DNA from: Adineta ricciae
Taxonomy: Eukaryota; Rotifera; Eurotatoria; Adinetida; Adinetidae
Direction: 5' to 3'
Length of the DNA stretch: 64,000 bases
Assembly (NCBI GenBank): GCA_905250025.1
Contig: CAJNOJ010000076.1
Location: 62,001 to 126,000 of the forward strand
This document shows, piece after piece, positions 23,875 to 43,000 of this stretch. The notes under the pieces were generated by a model. The model had not been told where the DNA came from, searched no databases, and saw only the letters and a program-made list of their open reading frames with translations. The translations under genes were made by a program, and so were the position numbers. Within the stretch, counting starts at the first letter, position 1; each line of letters starts with the position of its first letter.

Positions 23875-24269
23875 TTTCTTTCTAATGATACTAGTCAATT
23901 TCGATGTGTATATATAAATATCCTCTTATCAGTATGCATTAGATAATGTGAGGATAAACTGCTTTTCAAGAATATCGGTTGTCATTTGCTTTTATGTCAT
24001 ATCAAGATCAGTATAAACTTCTTATTTTCCATTGGACACGTTTCTTTAACGTTAACTGATAAAAATGCTGATATCAAATCATTTAAACATGATGTACCCC
24101 GAATGTAATGTACTATCTTTCTTTTTTTATTAAATTAATTAAAGGGAGTAAAAAAAAGAAAAATATCTGACATTAAATTGATAAGAAAATAAAAGTAAAT
24201 CATATCTGTCCTGTTTGTATAGTGATTTGGAAGTACATTCAGCTTTGTTACAAATAAAAAAAAGCCGTT
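23875..24269. other. Intergenic, AT-rich
   Basis: A short AT-rich spacer between two minus-strand genes. No coding or RNA feature recognised. Confidence 0.35.
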
Positions 24270-25094
24270 TCAGTAAGAAATCTTGCTCTTCGTCGGCGAT
24301 GTTGCTATTGAAGACGAACCACCGGTTTTCGTACGAGTTCGCGTCATAGGTCCTGTGTATGATCCGTTCATCGTCGAATGTAATATTTTCCCATTGGGTA
24401 CATTTGTATGTGCTGGCGTGATCGGCGTTCGCGATAACGGTTCGAGTTCACTTTGTTGGAGAATTCGTTGATGATGCCGGCGAACTGGCGGCGTTGAAGT
24501 ATTTGAACACTCTATAGTAGAGATCATTGGGGATGAGAGCTCATGCGCTATCTGTTGGAAACGTTGAATGGTGTCATCGTGTTCTGATGGAATACTGTCA
24601 ATAGAATTGATTTGCTGTAATTGAAACTTCTCCAACTCGTGTTGATCGTTTTGTGAAAATAATTGAAGAAAACGTTTGTACAGCTTTTCCAGCTCGTTCA
24701 CAAATAACTTCGTTAAAGCTTCGATCTTATTCTCAATATATAAACGATGTACATCTTTAATAGGCAAATGACAACAATAAATCACAGTAAGACTGCGTAT
24801 AACACAAATCGTTATGAATACATATGACCAAAATTGGGAGAAATGGAGGATTCGAGTAGAAATCAATACTCCATTCAAAACATTCAATTCGAATAAAAGA
24901 GGCAGCCATTGCTTAAATGCTTGATATAGATATATAAATGGTAAAACCGAATAATCCACCAGAAATATCGCTAGAGCAAGACTAGCAAGAAGGAAAATTG
25001 GACGAAGGCCAAGATATAAAAAGAGGACTACAAGGAACAAAGTAATACCGATAATAGAATGCAATATACGATTTATTCCTTTGTATTCCAGCAT
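24270..25094 (-). CDS. Uncharacterised multi-pass membrane protein
   Basis: A single open exon of 274 residues that I do not recognise. Residues about 13-45 hold one or two hydrophobic helices (IGITLFLVVLFLYLGLRP, then IFLLASLALAIFLV). Another runs at about 48-62 and one at about 88-107 (YVFITICVIRSLTVIYCC). From about 115 the protein is soluble, with a charged helical stretch (IENKIEALTKLFVNELEKLYKRF). It ends in a Ser/Thr/Pro- and Arg-rich, probably disordered tail that could be phosphorylated. No signal peptide or catalytic motif is visible. It lies head-to-head with EIF2AK4, starts 324 nt apart. An acceptor-like TTTTTCAG sits upstream of the start, so a 5' non-coding exon or trans-splicing is possible. 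Confidence 0.7.
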   Translation of the reverse strand: MLEYKGINRILHSIIGITLFLVVLFLYLGLRPIFLLASLALAIFLVDYSVLPFIYLYQAFKQWLPLLFELNVLNGVLISTRILHFSQFWSYVFITICVIRSLTVIYCCHLPIKDVHRLYIENKIEALTKLFVNELEKLYKRFLQLFSQNDQHELEKFQLQQINSIDSIPSEHDDTIQRFQQIAHELSSPMISTIECSNTSTPPVRRHHQRILQQSELEPLSRTPITPAHTNVPNGKILHSTMNGSYTGPMTRTRTKTGGSSSIATSPTKSKISY

Positions 25095-25418
25095 TGCTCT
25101 TTTTGTACTAATGTAAAATTACTGAAAAAGAATAGAATAGAATTAACATACGGACAAATTCAAATACGTACCTCGCACAGGCACAGAGACGAGTACAATC
25201 GCAACAGATTGCTCCAATGAAAACACTCGTATGAAATCTCGTGATTGGATGGGACATTCAACAATAGAAAATAAGTATCGCGTTCGTTAGTGCATCGCCA
25301 TCCACATCAGCTTTGAAAGAAAAAGAAAAAGAAAATTTCGTGTAATGATGCAATTTGAACACTTTCTAGATATGTTCCTGAATTTTTCCTATTTTGTTTG
25401 AGCCACTCCGTCTGTAGG

Positions 25419-31844
<6,426 letters not shown>

Positions 31845-32029
31845 ATTTTGACGTCTTTCGCAGTGGGTGATCGTGTACACTAACGTTCCACTTGGGTCTA
31901 ATGTTTATTTTTTGTGATCTCTGTGTGCGTGTTTCTTTTTGTTATTGAATGAAAAGTGGTTATAACATTTCTAAAACTATACATATTTTTTTGGATTTGG
32001 TGCTTGTTCAATATAATATATATATATAT

Positions 32030-32044
32030 ACATTTTTTTTCTAG
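32030..32044 (+). promoter_or_regulatory. Unpaired 3' splice acceptor upstream of WBP11
   Basis: An uninterrupted T tract ends in CTAG at 32044, 26 nt before the WBP11 ATG and about 200 nt after the GCN2 stop. No upstream coding exon pairs with it. It fits a trans-splice acceptor of a downstream cistron, or a 5' UTR intron. Confidence 0.45.
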
Positions 32045-32070
32045 ATAAATAAGAAACGAAGGAATCGAAA

Positions 32071-34002
32071 ATGGGCGGAAGGAATATTAGTATAACAAAG
32101 AGTGGCAAAGTAATGAATCCGACAGACCAGGCTCGTAAGTGTGATGAAACTCGCCTGAAACAAAAGAGAATCGTTTTCTTTTAGGAAAAGAAGCTCGGAA
32201 GAAAGAATTGAAGAAAAATAAAAAACAACGCTTGTTAGTACGACAAAACGTGCTTAAAAACAAAAATCCAAGAGGTCTCATCAGTGATATGCAACATTTG
32301 GATCAAATGGAATATGATCCAATTAATCCATCGCCGTACAACATTAAAGTTCTACAGGAAAAACGGAAAAAAGTCAAAGAAACATGGGACCGTGTGTATC
32401 GACTTTATGTAAGTCGAGATTTGATTGAATATACTTCCAATATTATTTAAATTGTACTCGATAGACAAAGGACCAACCTGATGCCGCTCTGCAGATGGAC
32501 ACTCTATTGGCGGAATATGAAAAATCTCGAGCACAACTGATAACATGGTTTGGTAAGAAAATTATCTTGATCGTAAGTGTTCTATTACAAATCGATTTAA
32601 CTTTTGTAGAATCAGTCAAAGAAACTCAACGTGTCACACTGGATGAAATTCCCATGCCAGAGGTACCACACGGAGCTGCATCATTATCGCAGGACGCTCC
32701 ACGTGGCATCTTGAAGCAAAAAGAGTAAGTTTGTTTCACTCTAACTATGTTGATGCACTATTTTACGTCTTTTAAAGCTCGATTGAACAGCCACAGCGTA
32801 TTGTCATCACAAGAAAGCCACCAGGGCCGCCACCGGGTCGACCACCGATTCTTAGTGATAACGAAGATATTAGCGATGATGAAGAAGGTACGATGATTTT
32901 ACATAGTTAGCTATCTAACTAACTCATCTTTTTCGGTTTTCCATCTTAGAAGTCGCATCACCTGCAAAAATTGCACAAACCCCTGGTAAGTGCCTTTGCC
33001 AGTTGCCGAAATATTTACTACGTAGAATCCTAACTGATTTCCTTTCAGATCGACGACGTATTCGTTTTGCTGATCCATCCTCGAACCCCCCGACAACAGC
33101 ACCTGTTAGTCGATGGAGTGATAATATTGCTGCCGATTATCAACAAAATGAAATACAAGAATTCGGCACCCCAGTTACCGTTTCTCAGCCACCACAACTC
33201 AATCCAGTACGTCGATCAAAACGCTGATTCTTTTCATTCAGTGAAACAATTTCTCTTTTTTAGGATCGTCCTTTAGTCATGCCACCTCCATTTCCACCTC
33301 CACCTCGTGGTTAGTTTTATTTCCAAATTTGTTCTTTGATATCTACTTTTGGAATATTTAGGAATGCGATTACCGCCACCACCACCTCCAGCCGCGTTCT
33401 TTGCAGCGAATCCAAGTAAACGATTGCTAACAACGATGATTTTTTGTAATGAATTCTGTTTTCTAGGTGTCCGTATGCCACCTAATGTTCGGCCACCATT
33501 TCCTCCAAATATGCCGCCGCCAAATACATCGAAACTAGTCCGTCAACAAGCTCCCAATGTATTTAGTGCACCCCCAAGTCTCATCGCCAAGCCACCCTCG
33601 CAACATCCGCCTACAATGATGTCTAATCCACCACCTGTTTCCAATAAACCTAGCCTGACTTTCGAAGCGAAACCCCAAATAAGGTAATTGTTCGACACTG
33701 CTTATACTATCTCATACGATTTCATTCTTAGAGCACGACAAGATGTTACTAAATTCGTTCCTACTGTACTGAAAGTTAAACGAGGTGGAACAGCAGCAGG
33801 CCCAGGAAGCAGCAGCATTGGCACGAAAGGATCAGACATGAGCGGAATGAAGTCCACATCACGTTTTGAAGATCCTCTTTCGATGCGCTCGCGTCCAAGC
33901 AATACATCTAGTGGTGCAAGTCAACATCATCTGATGATGACTGGTCCATCGACCGACGATGCCTACGACACATTCATGAAAGAAATCAATCAATTAGTTT
34001 AG
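32071..34002 (+). CDS. WBP11: WW domain-binding protein 11
   Basis: A multi-exon gene. The N-terminal Wbp11 domain is clear: 'MGGRNISITKSGKVMNPTDQARKEARKKELKKNKKQR...' with the conserved 'KEARKKELKKNKKQR' (exons about 32071-32132 and 32185 onward), then 'LDQMEYDPINPSPYN' and 'VLQEKRKKVKETWDRVYRLY'. The middle has 'LDEIPMPEVPHG' and 'GILKQKE'. A proline-rich half follows with 'PPGPPPGRPP', the type of PGR motif that binds WW domains, plus more poly-Pro stretches and a 'RFADP' segment. The C-terminus keeps 'ARQDVTKFVPTVLKVKR' and ends 'DDAYDTFMKEINQLV'. WBP11 (also NpwBP/SNP70) is a nuclear splicing co-factor that binds PQBP1 and PP1. It lies downstream of EIF2AK4 on the same strand. Confidence 0.93.
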
Positions 34003-34370
34003 AGAAAACCAACATTGCTTGTAATTTTGTTTGTTTATTCGTTTGTTTGTATTCACATATAATTTTTTTGTCTTGGTTCAAAAAAGGTAACAAGGAAAGA
34101 CGAATTATAAGAAGAGTGCCGTTTTTTGAAAGCTACTCTTCTATATCATGTTTCTTATTCACACTTACGTTGGATAACATTCGAGGAATCGAAAAAAAAG
34201 TGGGTTAGCTGAAACCGAATGGCGTCATTTCTGTTCGAATACAACTTTTGCTTCTTGTTGGAAAGACTCAAATCTGTGTTTACTTTAATCAACATACATA
34301 CACATACACAGAAAGAAACAAACACATACATATAAAGAAGAAAAAAAGAGATTTGATTGATTTTGAAGCG
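34003..34370. other. Convergent 3' region WBP11 / SAMD1-like
   Basis: Spacer between the 3' ends of two converging genes. No coding signal seen. Confidence 0.4.
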
Positions 34371-36004
34371 TCAGGATAAGTATTTTTGTTGTATCTGTTC
34401 AATAACGTTCCACAATTTTAATGCTTTGCCTATTTTTAATGTCGACATTCGAAATACTTGTTCTCGTTTCAATTCATACAGTTTACTTCCATTGATATGG
34501 TGTTTGTGTAGTACCATAGCCGCATATTCATAACCTTGTTGGTAAAAGAAGTCAATCAATTGATTTGTTGACCAATTGTGTACGTCAGGAATATCACCAC
34601 GTAATCCAAGAATTTGTTCAATAGTTATCGGTGGTAAATTATTATTGGTTAGCAATGGTTTACGAAATAAGTGTTCGTCATTGATATTATTAATATGATT
34701 ATTCACAAGAGGAAGAACAGGAGAAGGTGAGGTGGAGAGAATGAAGTCAGATGCTTTGATTGAACGAGTCTTTTTACTGTCATGTGATGGCACCGTTTGG
34801 CTTCGCGCACGTTTTTTCGTCGATTTCGCGGTTGAAGATGAGGAAGAGGAAGGACAAGAAGATGATATCGACAATAAATTTGATCCATTTGCTAAAGCAT
34901 TTTCTTTAATCATTTGAAACTTGCCCGAGTTATTATTTTGATCAAGTGATGGATAGACAGGTAATGATGATGATGATGATGGTTCTAAAAGATTAAATTT
35001 CTCTTTCGATACAAGTTATATCAAAGATATAGATAAGAAACGATGTGTTGAGAAATACAAAATATAGCCTATGGGATAAGTAAGTTAAGAGTATCGACAA
35101 GTAAGATCTCACTCGTTTTTTTTCCTTTTTCTTCTTCTTCTTCGTCTATCATACGATGAGTGGGTCTCAATTATGTAATCGAGTCATAGTAAGTATAAAA
35201 CGTTGAACAGTACAAAAGGAAGAAAAGGAAAAGAAAGAGAGAGAGAGAGAGAAAGAAAACGACAAAGAGAAACTTTTTGTCTTTCTTACCAGTTTTAAAT
35301 ACAGCAAATTCTGGTGATGGTGTTTCACGTATGCGAGGATGATGATCATTAATATTCTTTTCAGTTGAATTTAATACATATGGTTGTGGTAATGGCCATG
35401 ACTGGTGATTGAAATTGATAGTTCCAGCTGCAGCAGCCATTGCCACAGCTTCATGTGGACTCATTGGTGTTGCTGTTGGTGTCTTTTGATTATAACATGC
35501 GTTCATTTTTTCAATCAATTTGGCGTATTTTTCATTTTTGATGCGTATTGTAAAGCCACCTTTGTGAAACACTTTAGTGATAAGGCCGAGTTTGAGTAGA
35601 TCTTCGAGTATAACGAGAATTTCCTCGCGTTGACAAGAGAGATTATTTCCTGCAGATCGTTTTCCTACGTATTTAAGTATACGTTCGAGATCGGGCCGGC
35701 ATTTACGTCGTTTTATTTCATCGATTGCTTGAAAAACTGGACGAAAACGTGCATCAGTTATTATATTTAATAAATCACATGATGGCACTGTATTATTATT
35801 GTCACTAAGAGTCGTGCTGCTAGTAGTAGTTGTCGAATAAGCAGAAGAAACAGAGGAAGAAGAAGAACACGATGAAGAATCGTTGACATCAGCAAAAGAT
35901 GGAGGAGGAGTTGGCAAATTTCTTTTACGAATAAACGATGGTGATTGTACATGTGGTGGGATTAATGGTGCCGTATTCATTGTTGCAATTGGTGAGAAGA
36001 TCAT
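34371..36004 (-). CDS. SAMD1-like winged-helix and SAM-domain protein
   Basis: CDS complement(34371..34984, 35290..36004) encodes 442 residues. The N-terminal half has a SAMD1-like winged helix (about 85-175): 'FRPVFQAIDEIKRRKCRPDLERILKYV...EEILVILEDLLKLGLITKVFHKGGFTIRI'. The 'RKxRPDLERI' core is diagnostic of the fold that binds unmethylated CpG DNA in SAMD1 and KAT6. The C-terminus (about 370-440) is a SAM domain: 'VHNWSTNQLIDFFYQQGYEYAAMVLHKHHINGSKLYEL...KIGKALKLWNVIEQI'. Between them lies Ser/Pro/Asn-rich low-complexity sequence with a basic KKRAR patch. Winged helix plus SAM is the SAMD1 (atherin) layout, a chromatin repressor. The intron is long for this locus (305 nt). A TTCTTCTAG acceptor directly abuts the ATG. 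Confidence 0.82.
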
Positions 36005-39000
36005 CTAGAAGAAGAAAAAGAAAAAACTTTTTCTACCGTCTTCCAAATTCGAACAGTGTATATTTTTCAATTGTATATGTGCGCAAGAAAAGCGCGCGCG
36101 CCTGTTGTTGTTTTTTCCTCTTGTGTCGCCGCCGTCTTCCTTCTCTCTCTTCGCTTCTCTCCTTTCTCTCTCCCTCTCTCTCTATGCAATACAATGATGG
36201 ATGATCACATTGCGCTATATGCGCGTTGAAGGAGAGACAGAGAGCGGGAGAACGCACACTCTTTTTTTTAGGATAGAGCGCTATATACGCTTGCTTACTC
36301 GACAAAGAGAGAACGAGTGAGAGAGAAAAGAGAATAATTATGCGACGACGAATGTTCAATCGAGGTCAAAATAGGAGAGAAAGTCTCCTCGCATCTTTTC
36401 TATCCCTTAAATTTTCGAGTATATACATATGTATATATCGCTCATTATCGTTGTACCAAAAACGAAGGAGAGAGAGAGAGTGAAAGACAAGAAATGGAAT
36501 GGAAACAAACATTGGCGTAATGTAAAAGAGAAGTGAAGCAAAAATTATGTGAAATGATCAAAAATTATGTCGATTTACTTCTTTCTCCTTTTTTAAAGTT
36601 TATTCATATATGATATTGATATATGTATTCGGATGTCGAGCAGAAAACCATCGATAAGAACAAACGAATATGACGTCTTTTTTCAAAATAAACAAAGATG
36701 GAAAGAACACAAGACTAAACTAGCATCATTCATACTAAATCTTCGACTATATTCTTTGTGCGTACAGCGCCAGAGAAGAACGAACAATATGTGTGTGAGC
36801 GCTCATAGAATAGAGAGACGGAGAGGAGGGAGGGAGGCGAAGAGAGAGAGAGCGAAGAAAAGAAAGATAAGCATAGTGTCCAGACAAATCTGTTGTTTTC
36901 TTTACTTTTTTCATATTCGTTGTATAAAAATCATCTTAACTGTAAAACAAAGCAAAGCGTGTATGAAATGTAACGATGCTCATCTTTTTATCGGTAGAAA
37001 TGTCTCTAGGAAAGAATTCAACATCGTAACAAAAGAAAGTATGGGTGCTGTTGTGAAGAAGACGCGATGTGTAGCAGTAGTAATAGTAATAGTAGCAGTC
37101 TAGTAGTGAGTGAGAGAGAGACAAACAGCAAAACGCGAGCGCGCGCGAGTAAGCGTTGCTTGCTTTCTCTCCCTCCCTTTCTCCTTCTGCTCTCTCTCTC
37201 TTTTACAAGAGAAAATAAAAGAGAACGAGCGAACAAGCAAAAGAGAAAGAGGGAGAGAACAAGAGAGACGCGACGAAAAAAGCAAAAAGGTTTTTTCGGT
37301 TGTTAATAAATAGGAATCGTAAGAAAGCACAACACGCTACACGTGTACATTTTTCTCTCCGTCCGCCCGTCTTCATCCTGTCTTCTCCTATCTTATGACA
37401 TCCGTGGACAATACGTATATTTTCAAAAGCAAGGAAAAATTATTCTGTTTTGAACATCTGACTATTGAACGAAATGGCGGTCGTCTTACCAGAAGAAACA
37501 GAATGAGAGAGAGAGAGCGAGAACGAAGATGAAATGTCGTTTTTTATATACACCTGTATACATTCAATGAAAGTTCTCTGCACTGGTTCTTTCATTACAT
37601 ATATTCATTCGTTTCTATCTGTAAAAGAAAAAGAGAATGATAACGACTAACTGCATCTTGCTGGCGTTACTCTCGCTATTCTTGTTGTTGTTGTTGTTGT
37701 TGATAGTTATTTTAGTGTGTGTGTGTGTTGAAATTGTTCTTTTGAAAACACACAACAGTCACAAAGATTTCATTAGTAAATATTGACCAAACTCTCATTA
37801 GAATATTCGTCGAAAATTGATGGATAAATTAAGTGAACTAGATTTTAATCGACGCATATTTAAACAAGTTTTCTTTTTTCTTTCTTTCTTGATCAATAGG
37901 AATTCCCTTGATAGCTTGATGTTCATACAAAACTCTCTATTTGTCATTGTGTTTCTCTCCTATCGAAGAGTTCAATTTATCTTATGTTGATCATTTTATT
38001 AAAGATCAATACATATCTAACATTTGGGTTTAACAATATTTACATGTCAACCTTTGTTATAAAACAACTAAACTGTATTATATGTATTGAATCGAAACAT
38101 ATGACCAACGTCCTTTCTTACTCTCTCTCTCTCTCCCTCTCTTCTTCCTCAATATGCAAAAAAAAAGAAAAGAGTTGAAAGCAATGCATAGTTATGTGAA
38201 TAGTGACGCTCTTTCGCATACACACACACACACACTGGGTGTGGTAAAAGAGAAAGACACAAGTAGGGACAAGCAGGGAAGGCAAGAGAACAAGAAACAA
38301 GGAGGCAATTTATATGTGCGTACCACGTCAGCGGTAGTTCTCCCCCTCCCTCTCTCTTGTCTCTATATGTAAATGTACTGTACAGTGAATGTGTCTGAAA
38401 TCCACACATTGTGTTCATATGTGAGAACGAATAAGAATAATAAAACGATGATTGTTTGTTTGAATTTCGAAAAAATCGACTAAATCAGCTTTTTTCTCGA
38501 ACAGAAAATTTTACCTTTTCTCAAAATAAAAGAATACAAATTCATTTATAAGATTTACATGCATGTCAAACGTTGTTCCACATTAGTTGTGATCAGTTTC
38601 TATATATTTCCTCTGTCGCCCTCCCTTACTGTGTTGCGACTCATAGAAGAAATAAAAGGACGAACACACAACAGAACGATGAATACACGAGGCAATGCAA
38701 GCTAGATAATGCACCTTACTCGCTCTTTCTCTCTCTCTCTCTTCCTTTCTTTCTTGTCTTCTTTTTTCCATACTTGATGCGTATACACATGCATGTATAT
38801 GTTTATATGTGAAAAGAAGAATTCCGGGTATTGATTGCAGATGAAAGATTTTCGAAAGTTTTTTTTCATGAACAGTTTTGTCGACATTTATTAAGAGAAA
38901 TCAAGATAGATGGTTAAAGACATAAGCTTCATCCGCTGCTCGTTTATGTGACAACGACTATTCTTTGTTATTTCTGCGTCAGTGTTGCTTTCATTCGCGC

Positions 39001-40062
39001 GCTACCATCAACAGTCAGCGCACCAAGTAAGCAAGGACAAGAGCAGCGGTAGAAAAAAAAGAGAATGAAGGAACGAAGCATGCAAGCAAATAGAAGAAAA
39101 GAAAAGAGTAGAAGAAGAAGAAGAAGAAGAAGGAGAAGGAGGAGGAGGCGAAAACACTACACCAACCAAAGAACTGTGCGTCGACGGCAGCACAACGCTG
39201 TTAAACAGTACGCTTGCGATTATATGCTAGAGGGATGTTGAAAGGGAAGGATCGTGCATGTTGACAACATTTGATACCCATTTTTTCCTATTTATACACA
39301 TCGATTTCAACGATGAATGCAACTACTGAAGAAAATGAATTTCTCTCTCTGTCTAGTTTTTATGTAAAATCTTGGAAAACTAATGATAAGTGCAAATGTC
39401 ATGAAAAGATGTGCTTAATACGTGCAAGACAGATTTCACATTTGTGTTTATCAACAACCATGAAAATACTCAACTATTGCTGACAGAAATGTGCTAATCA
39501 CAATAGCAACGTTTTAATTAGATACAAAAGTTATTTCTTCGTTCGCTCACTTCATGTGAAATAGATAGATAATTTCTGAATTTAATTCTACCAGTGAATG
39601 ATTTGTTTCATTTAAATCTATAATAGCACAATGAAAATGGGTTTTATTCATTCAATTTTGACGCATAACATTAATAACTGAGTTGTGTAAGTTTTGAAAC
39701 CGAAATGATTATCGAATTATTCATCATCATCATCATCATCATCGAAAATTTGTTAGTTTGATGCACTTTTTCAATTCAATAATATACAGTCGAAAAAAAA
39801 ATGTTTGAATGATTATGAAGGAAAACTACGCACCATCAGGATATCATCATCATTATCGGGCATCGATTTTCTATTGCACTATCTTTTGTGCACAAAAATA
39901 AGCAATCATTTCTCCCAACTGTTACCAGACGAAATGTAATTTTTCTTTGTTAAGAAAAAAAGTATAAGTAGACAATCATTAAGTATCTCATGATATATTA
40001 GTCTTGTAACCCTCCTACTCGAAACCAAAACATACCGATTCGACGCATCAGCCAACATAATA
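36005..40062. other. 4-kb gene-free region rich in polypurine/polypyrimidine tracts
   Basis: No supported gene in about 4 kb. Both strands carry many strand-asymmetric simple tracts. CT runs occur at about 36120-36185, 38118-38150 and 38728-38752. GA runs occur at 36463-36482, 36817-36860 and 37108-37265. CA/GT runs occur at about 38218-38236 and 37717-37729, and a GTT run at about 37684-37703. AAG/AGG triplets run at 39106-39150 and TCA triplets at 39721-39744. Open frames here (for example 36633, 37018, 38573) are low-complexity shadows rich in R/K/E/S/L. It may contain the promoters of the divergent SAMD1-like and mucin-like genes. No small RNA could be identified by eye. Confidence 0.6.
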
Positions 40063-43000
40063 ATGCTCAGCCTTGCTAGTAAATTGTTGGCCTTGGTATT
40101 GGTTGTACAAATCTGTGCAATTCAAAGTAAACAAGCCCAAAAATCTCCCCTTCTTCGTTGTTTAACTGGTTACAAAGACTGGTACGTGAAAATAGTCGAT
40201 CGGACATGTACCTTTTACTTGATTTTCTTCTCAACGATGATTTCGTTTTAGCCATGGAAAACTTTACGATTGTCCACCCGATAGAGTATTTCAAAAGTGT
40301 GCCAGCAATTGTCCAAAAACTTGCCGAAATCCATATGTAAACTCGAATAATACGCAATGTTTACGTAACTGTCGTTCCGGTTGTGTTTGTGCAAACGGAA
40401 CTGTTATTGATGAAGATCGTAATGGTGATTGTGTTCCACAACGCGAATGTTCATGTCGTCACAATGGAAGAATCTATATGGCCGAAGAAATCATACTCCG
40501 AAAAGGAAAACGATGGTTTGAACACTAACATCAGTCTTTCTCATCTATATATCTTCTTTTACAGTCAATGTCGAGATGGTGCATGGACTTGTGGTAAACA
40601 ACCATTGTGCTCACGAACATGTTCAGTTGTTGGTCTCGGCCATGTGCAAACATTCGATGGAGCAACGTTTCATGTCAAACCAAGCAGTTATATCTTAGTG
40701 AAAGTGAGTAACAGTTTTGCAATGTTGAAAGATTTGCGTCAGATTGACCCCGATCGTTGTCCAACACACAAAGTTCACGCGATTGTTTCCTCTCAAAAAT
40801 AAGATCGATACGATCCTACGCAAGAGAAAAGTTTGCTTTCTTGTTATTGTAAAAGTAATTGCACATTGGGACAGCTGTTTTCAAGTGCGATTGATCGCGA
40901 AAAGAAAAATAATTTCGAGCCGAGCGCAACTGACACCCAGTTTCTCACTTGTGGAATATGATTCTTTATATATGAAGGATTAAAATCTGATTACATAATA
41001 ACTTGATTTATTGATCATTTAGAATGTTGATAACAAGACAAAACATTTTGAAATTGAAGCTTCTGTACAGAATAATTACAAACGTGAATTAAAATTTAAC
41101 ATCGGTAGCAGCGCTGTTGTCTTGTCCGATATTCATACAATCACATTGAACAACAAAAAAATCGCACAACTTCCATTCAAATCAGATGATCTCGCAATTC
41201 GACAAGTCACATCACAGTTTATTTTAATTGAATCGACCAGCATGCATATTGCCTATGATGGAAATGCTATCTATGTTACCTTAGCTTCAACATACCGGGA
41301 TAATGTACGCGGTCTATGCGGATCATTCGATTACGATCAAGATAATGATCTGCGTTTGCCAAACGGTCAACTCACCAACGACACAGAAGTATTTAGTAAG
41401 AGCTACCGACACAAACATCATAAACCACAACATGAATCTACTGCTACTCCGCCCGAAAAGTTCGATCGAACCAAAGCTGTATGTATACCTCCACCAGCTT
41501 ATTATCTATGCATATGTTCACATTTATCTCGCAGGAGAAGCATTGTCGTAAGCTCAAACACGACGTCTGTAAACGGACTGCATGTGTAGCGGGACTCCTC
41601 TTGTCTTGTATTGATGATCTCCGTTACACTCCAGCAAACCATCACCAACATGCTTCGTGCCACTGGCATTCCATTTTTGCCCATGCCTGCGCATTGACCA
41701 GAAAGGGCATTCCAACAAAACATTCCAACTGGCGCAAGCACTGTAAAGCGGTATATCCCAACTGTGGCGCCGGCAGTGTATATAACGAATGTCCGACTAC
41801 ATGCCTCAACTACGCCTCACAACCACGCAATGAACCTGAACTCAATGCCATATGTCAACGCAGTTGTTTAGCAGGTAAGTTGACCTTGACCATCTCCATC
41901 AATGTTTCCACCAATATATACTAAGGCTGCGTTTGCAAAAAACATCACCTTTATTATGGGCCACAGCCAACCAATCAATCTTTTCAATGCACCGAACAAC
42001 CCAAAACTTCCACCAAGAGACCCTACCATACAACTAAACAGCCGCATAAAACTCGCCGACCACATAAAACTCGCCGACCACACGACTCGAACGGAACACA
42101 AGTTCCATACATCACCAAACGAACCAAAACATCACAACGAACCACACCAGGCCCCAGCGAACCTACAAACCCACAAGGAACAACACGAGGACCCAGTGGA
42201 TCTGAAGGACCACGAGGAACGACACAAGGGTCCAAGGGATCAGAAGGACCAGAAGGTACAACACAAGGACCAAAGGGATCTGAAGGCCCCGAAGGTACAA
42301 CACGCGGACCCAGTGGATCTGAAGGACCAGAAGGAACGACACGTGGACCAAGTGGATCAGAAGGACCACAAGGTACAACACAAGGACCAAAGGGATCAGA
42401 AGGACCACAAGGAACAACACAAGGACCAAAGGGATCTGAAGGCCCAGAAGCAACAACACGCGGACCAAGTGGATCTCAAGGCCCAGAAGGAACAACACAA
42501 GGACCAAAGGGATCTCAAGGCCCAGGAGGAACAACACGTGAACCAAGCGGATCTGAAGGACCAGAAGGTACAACACGTGGACCAAATGGATCGGAAGGAC
42601 CACAAGGAACAACACAAGGACCAAAGGGATCTGAAGGTCCCGAAGGAACGACGCGTGGACCAGGTGGATCAGAAGGACCACAAGGTACAACACAAGGACC
42701 AAAGGGATCTCAAGGCCCACAAGGAACAACACAAGGACCAAAGGGATCTCAAGGCCCCGAAGGAACAACACAAGGACCAAAGGGATCGGAAGGACCACAA
42801 GGAACAACACAAGGACCAAAGGGATCTGAAGGCCCCGAAGGAACAACACAAGGACCAAAGGGATCTGAAGGCCCAGAAGGAACAACACGTGGAGCAAGTG
42901 GATCAGAAGGGCCACAAGGAACAACACAAGGAGGTGAGACCACATCATCGGGTACGTGTGAAGAAGAAGTGGCTACTATTCCTGAACGAAGTGGAGATGA

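Noticed and set aside
36633-38887. Several 60-156-codon frames in the polypurine region
   Set aside because: They are low-complexity translations of GA/CT tracts that occur on both strands.
39700-39745. TCA triplet run as a coding repeat
   Set aside because: It lies in non-coding DNA with stops around it and is a simple microsatellite.
42163-42948. 261-codon minus-strand open frame, Leu/Val-rich
   Set aside because: Antisense shadow of the same repeat array, with no start context, splice support or recognisable domain.
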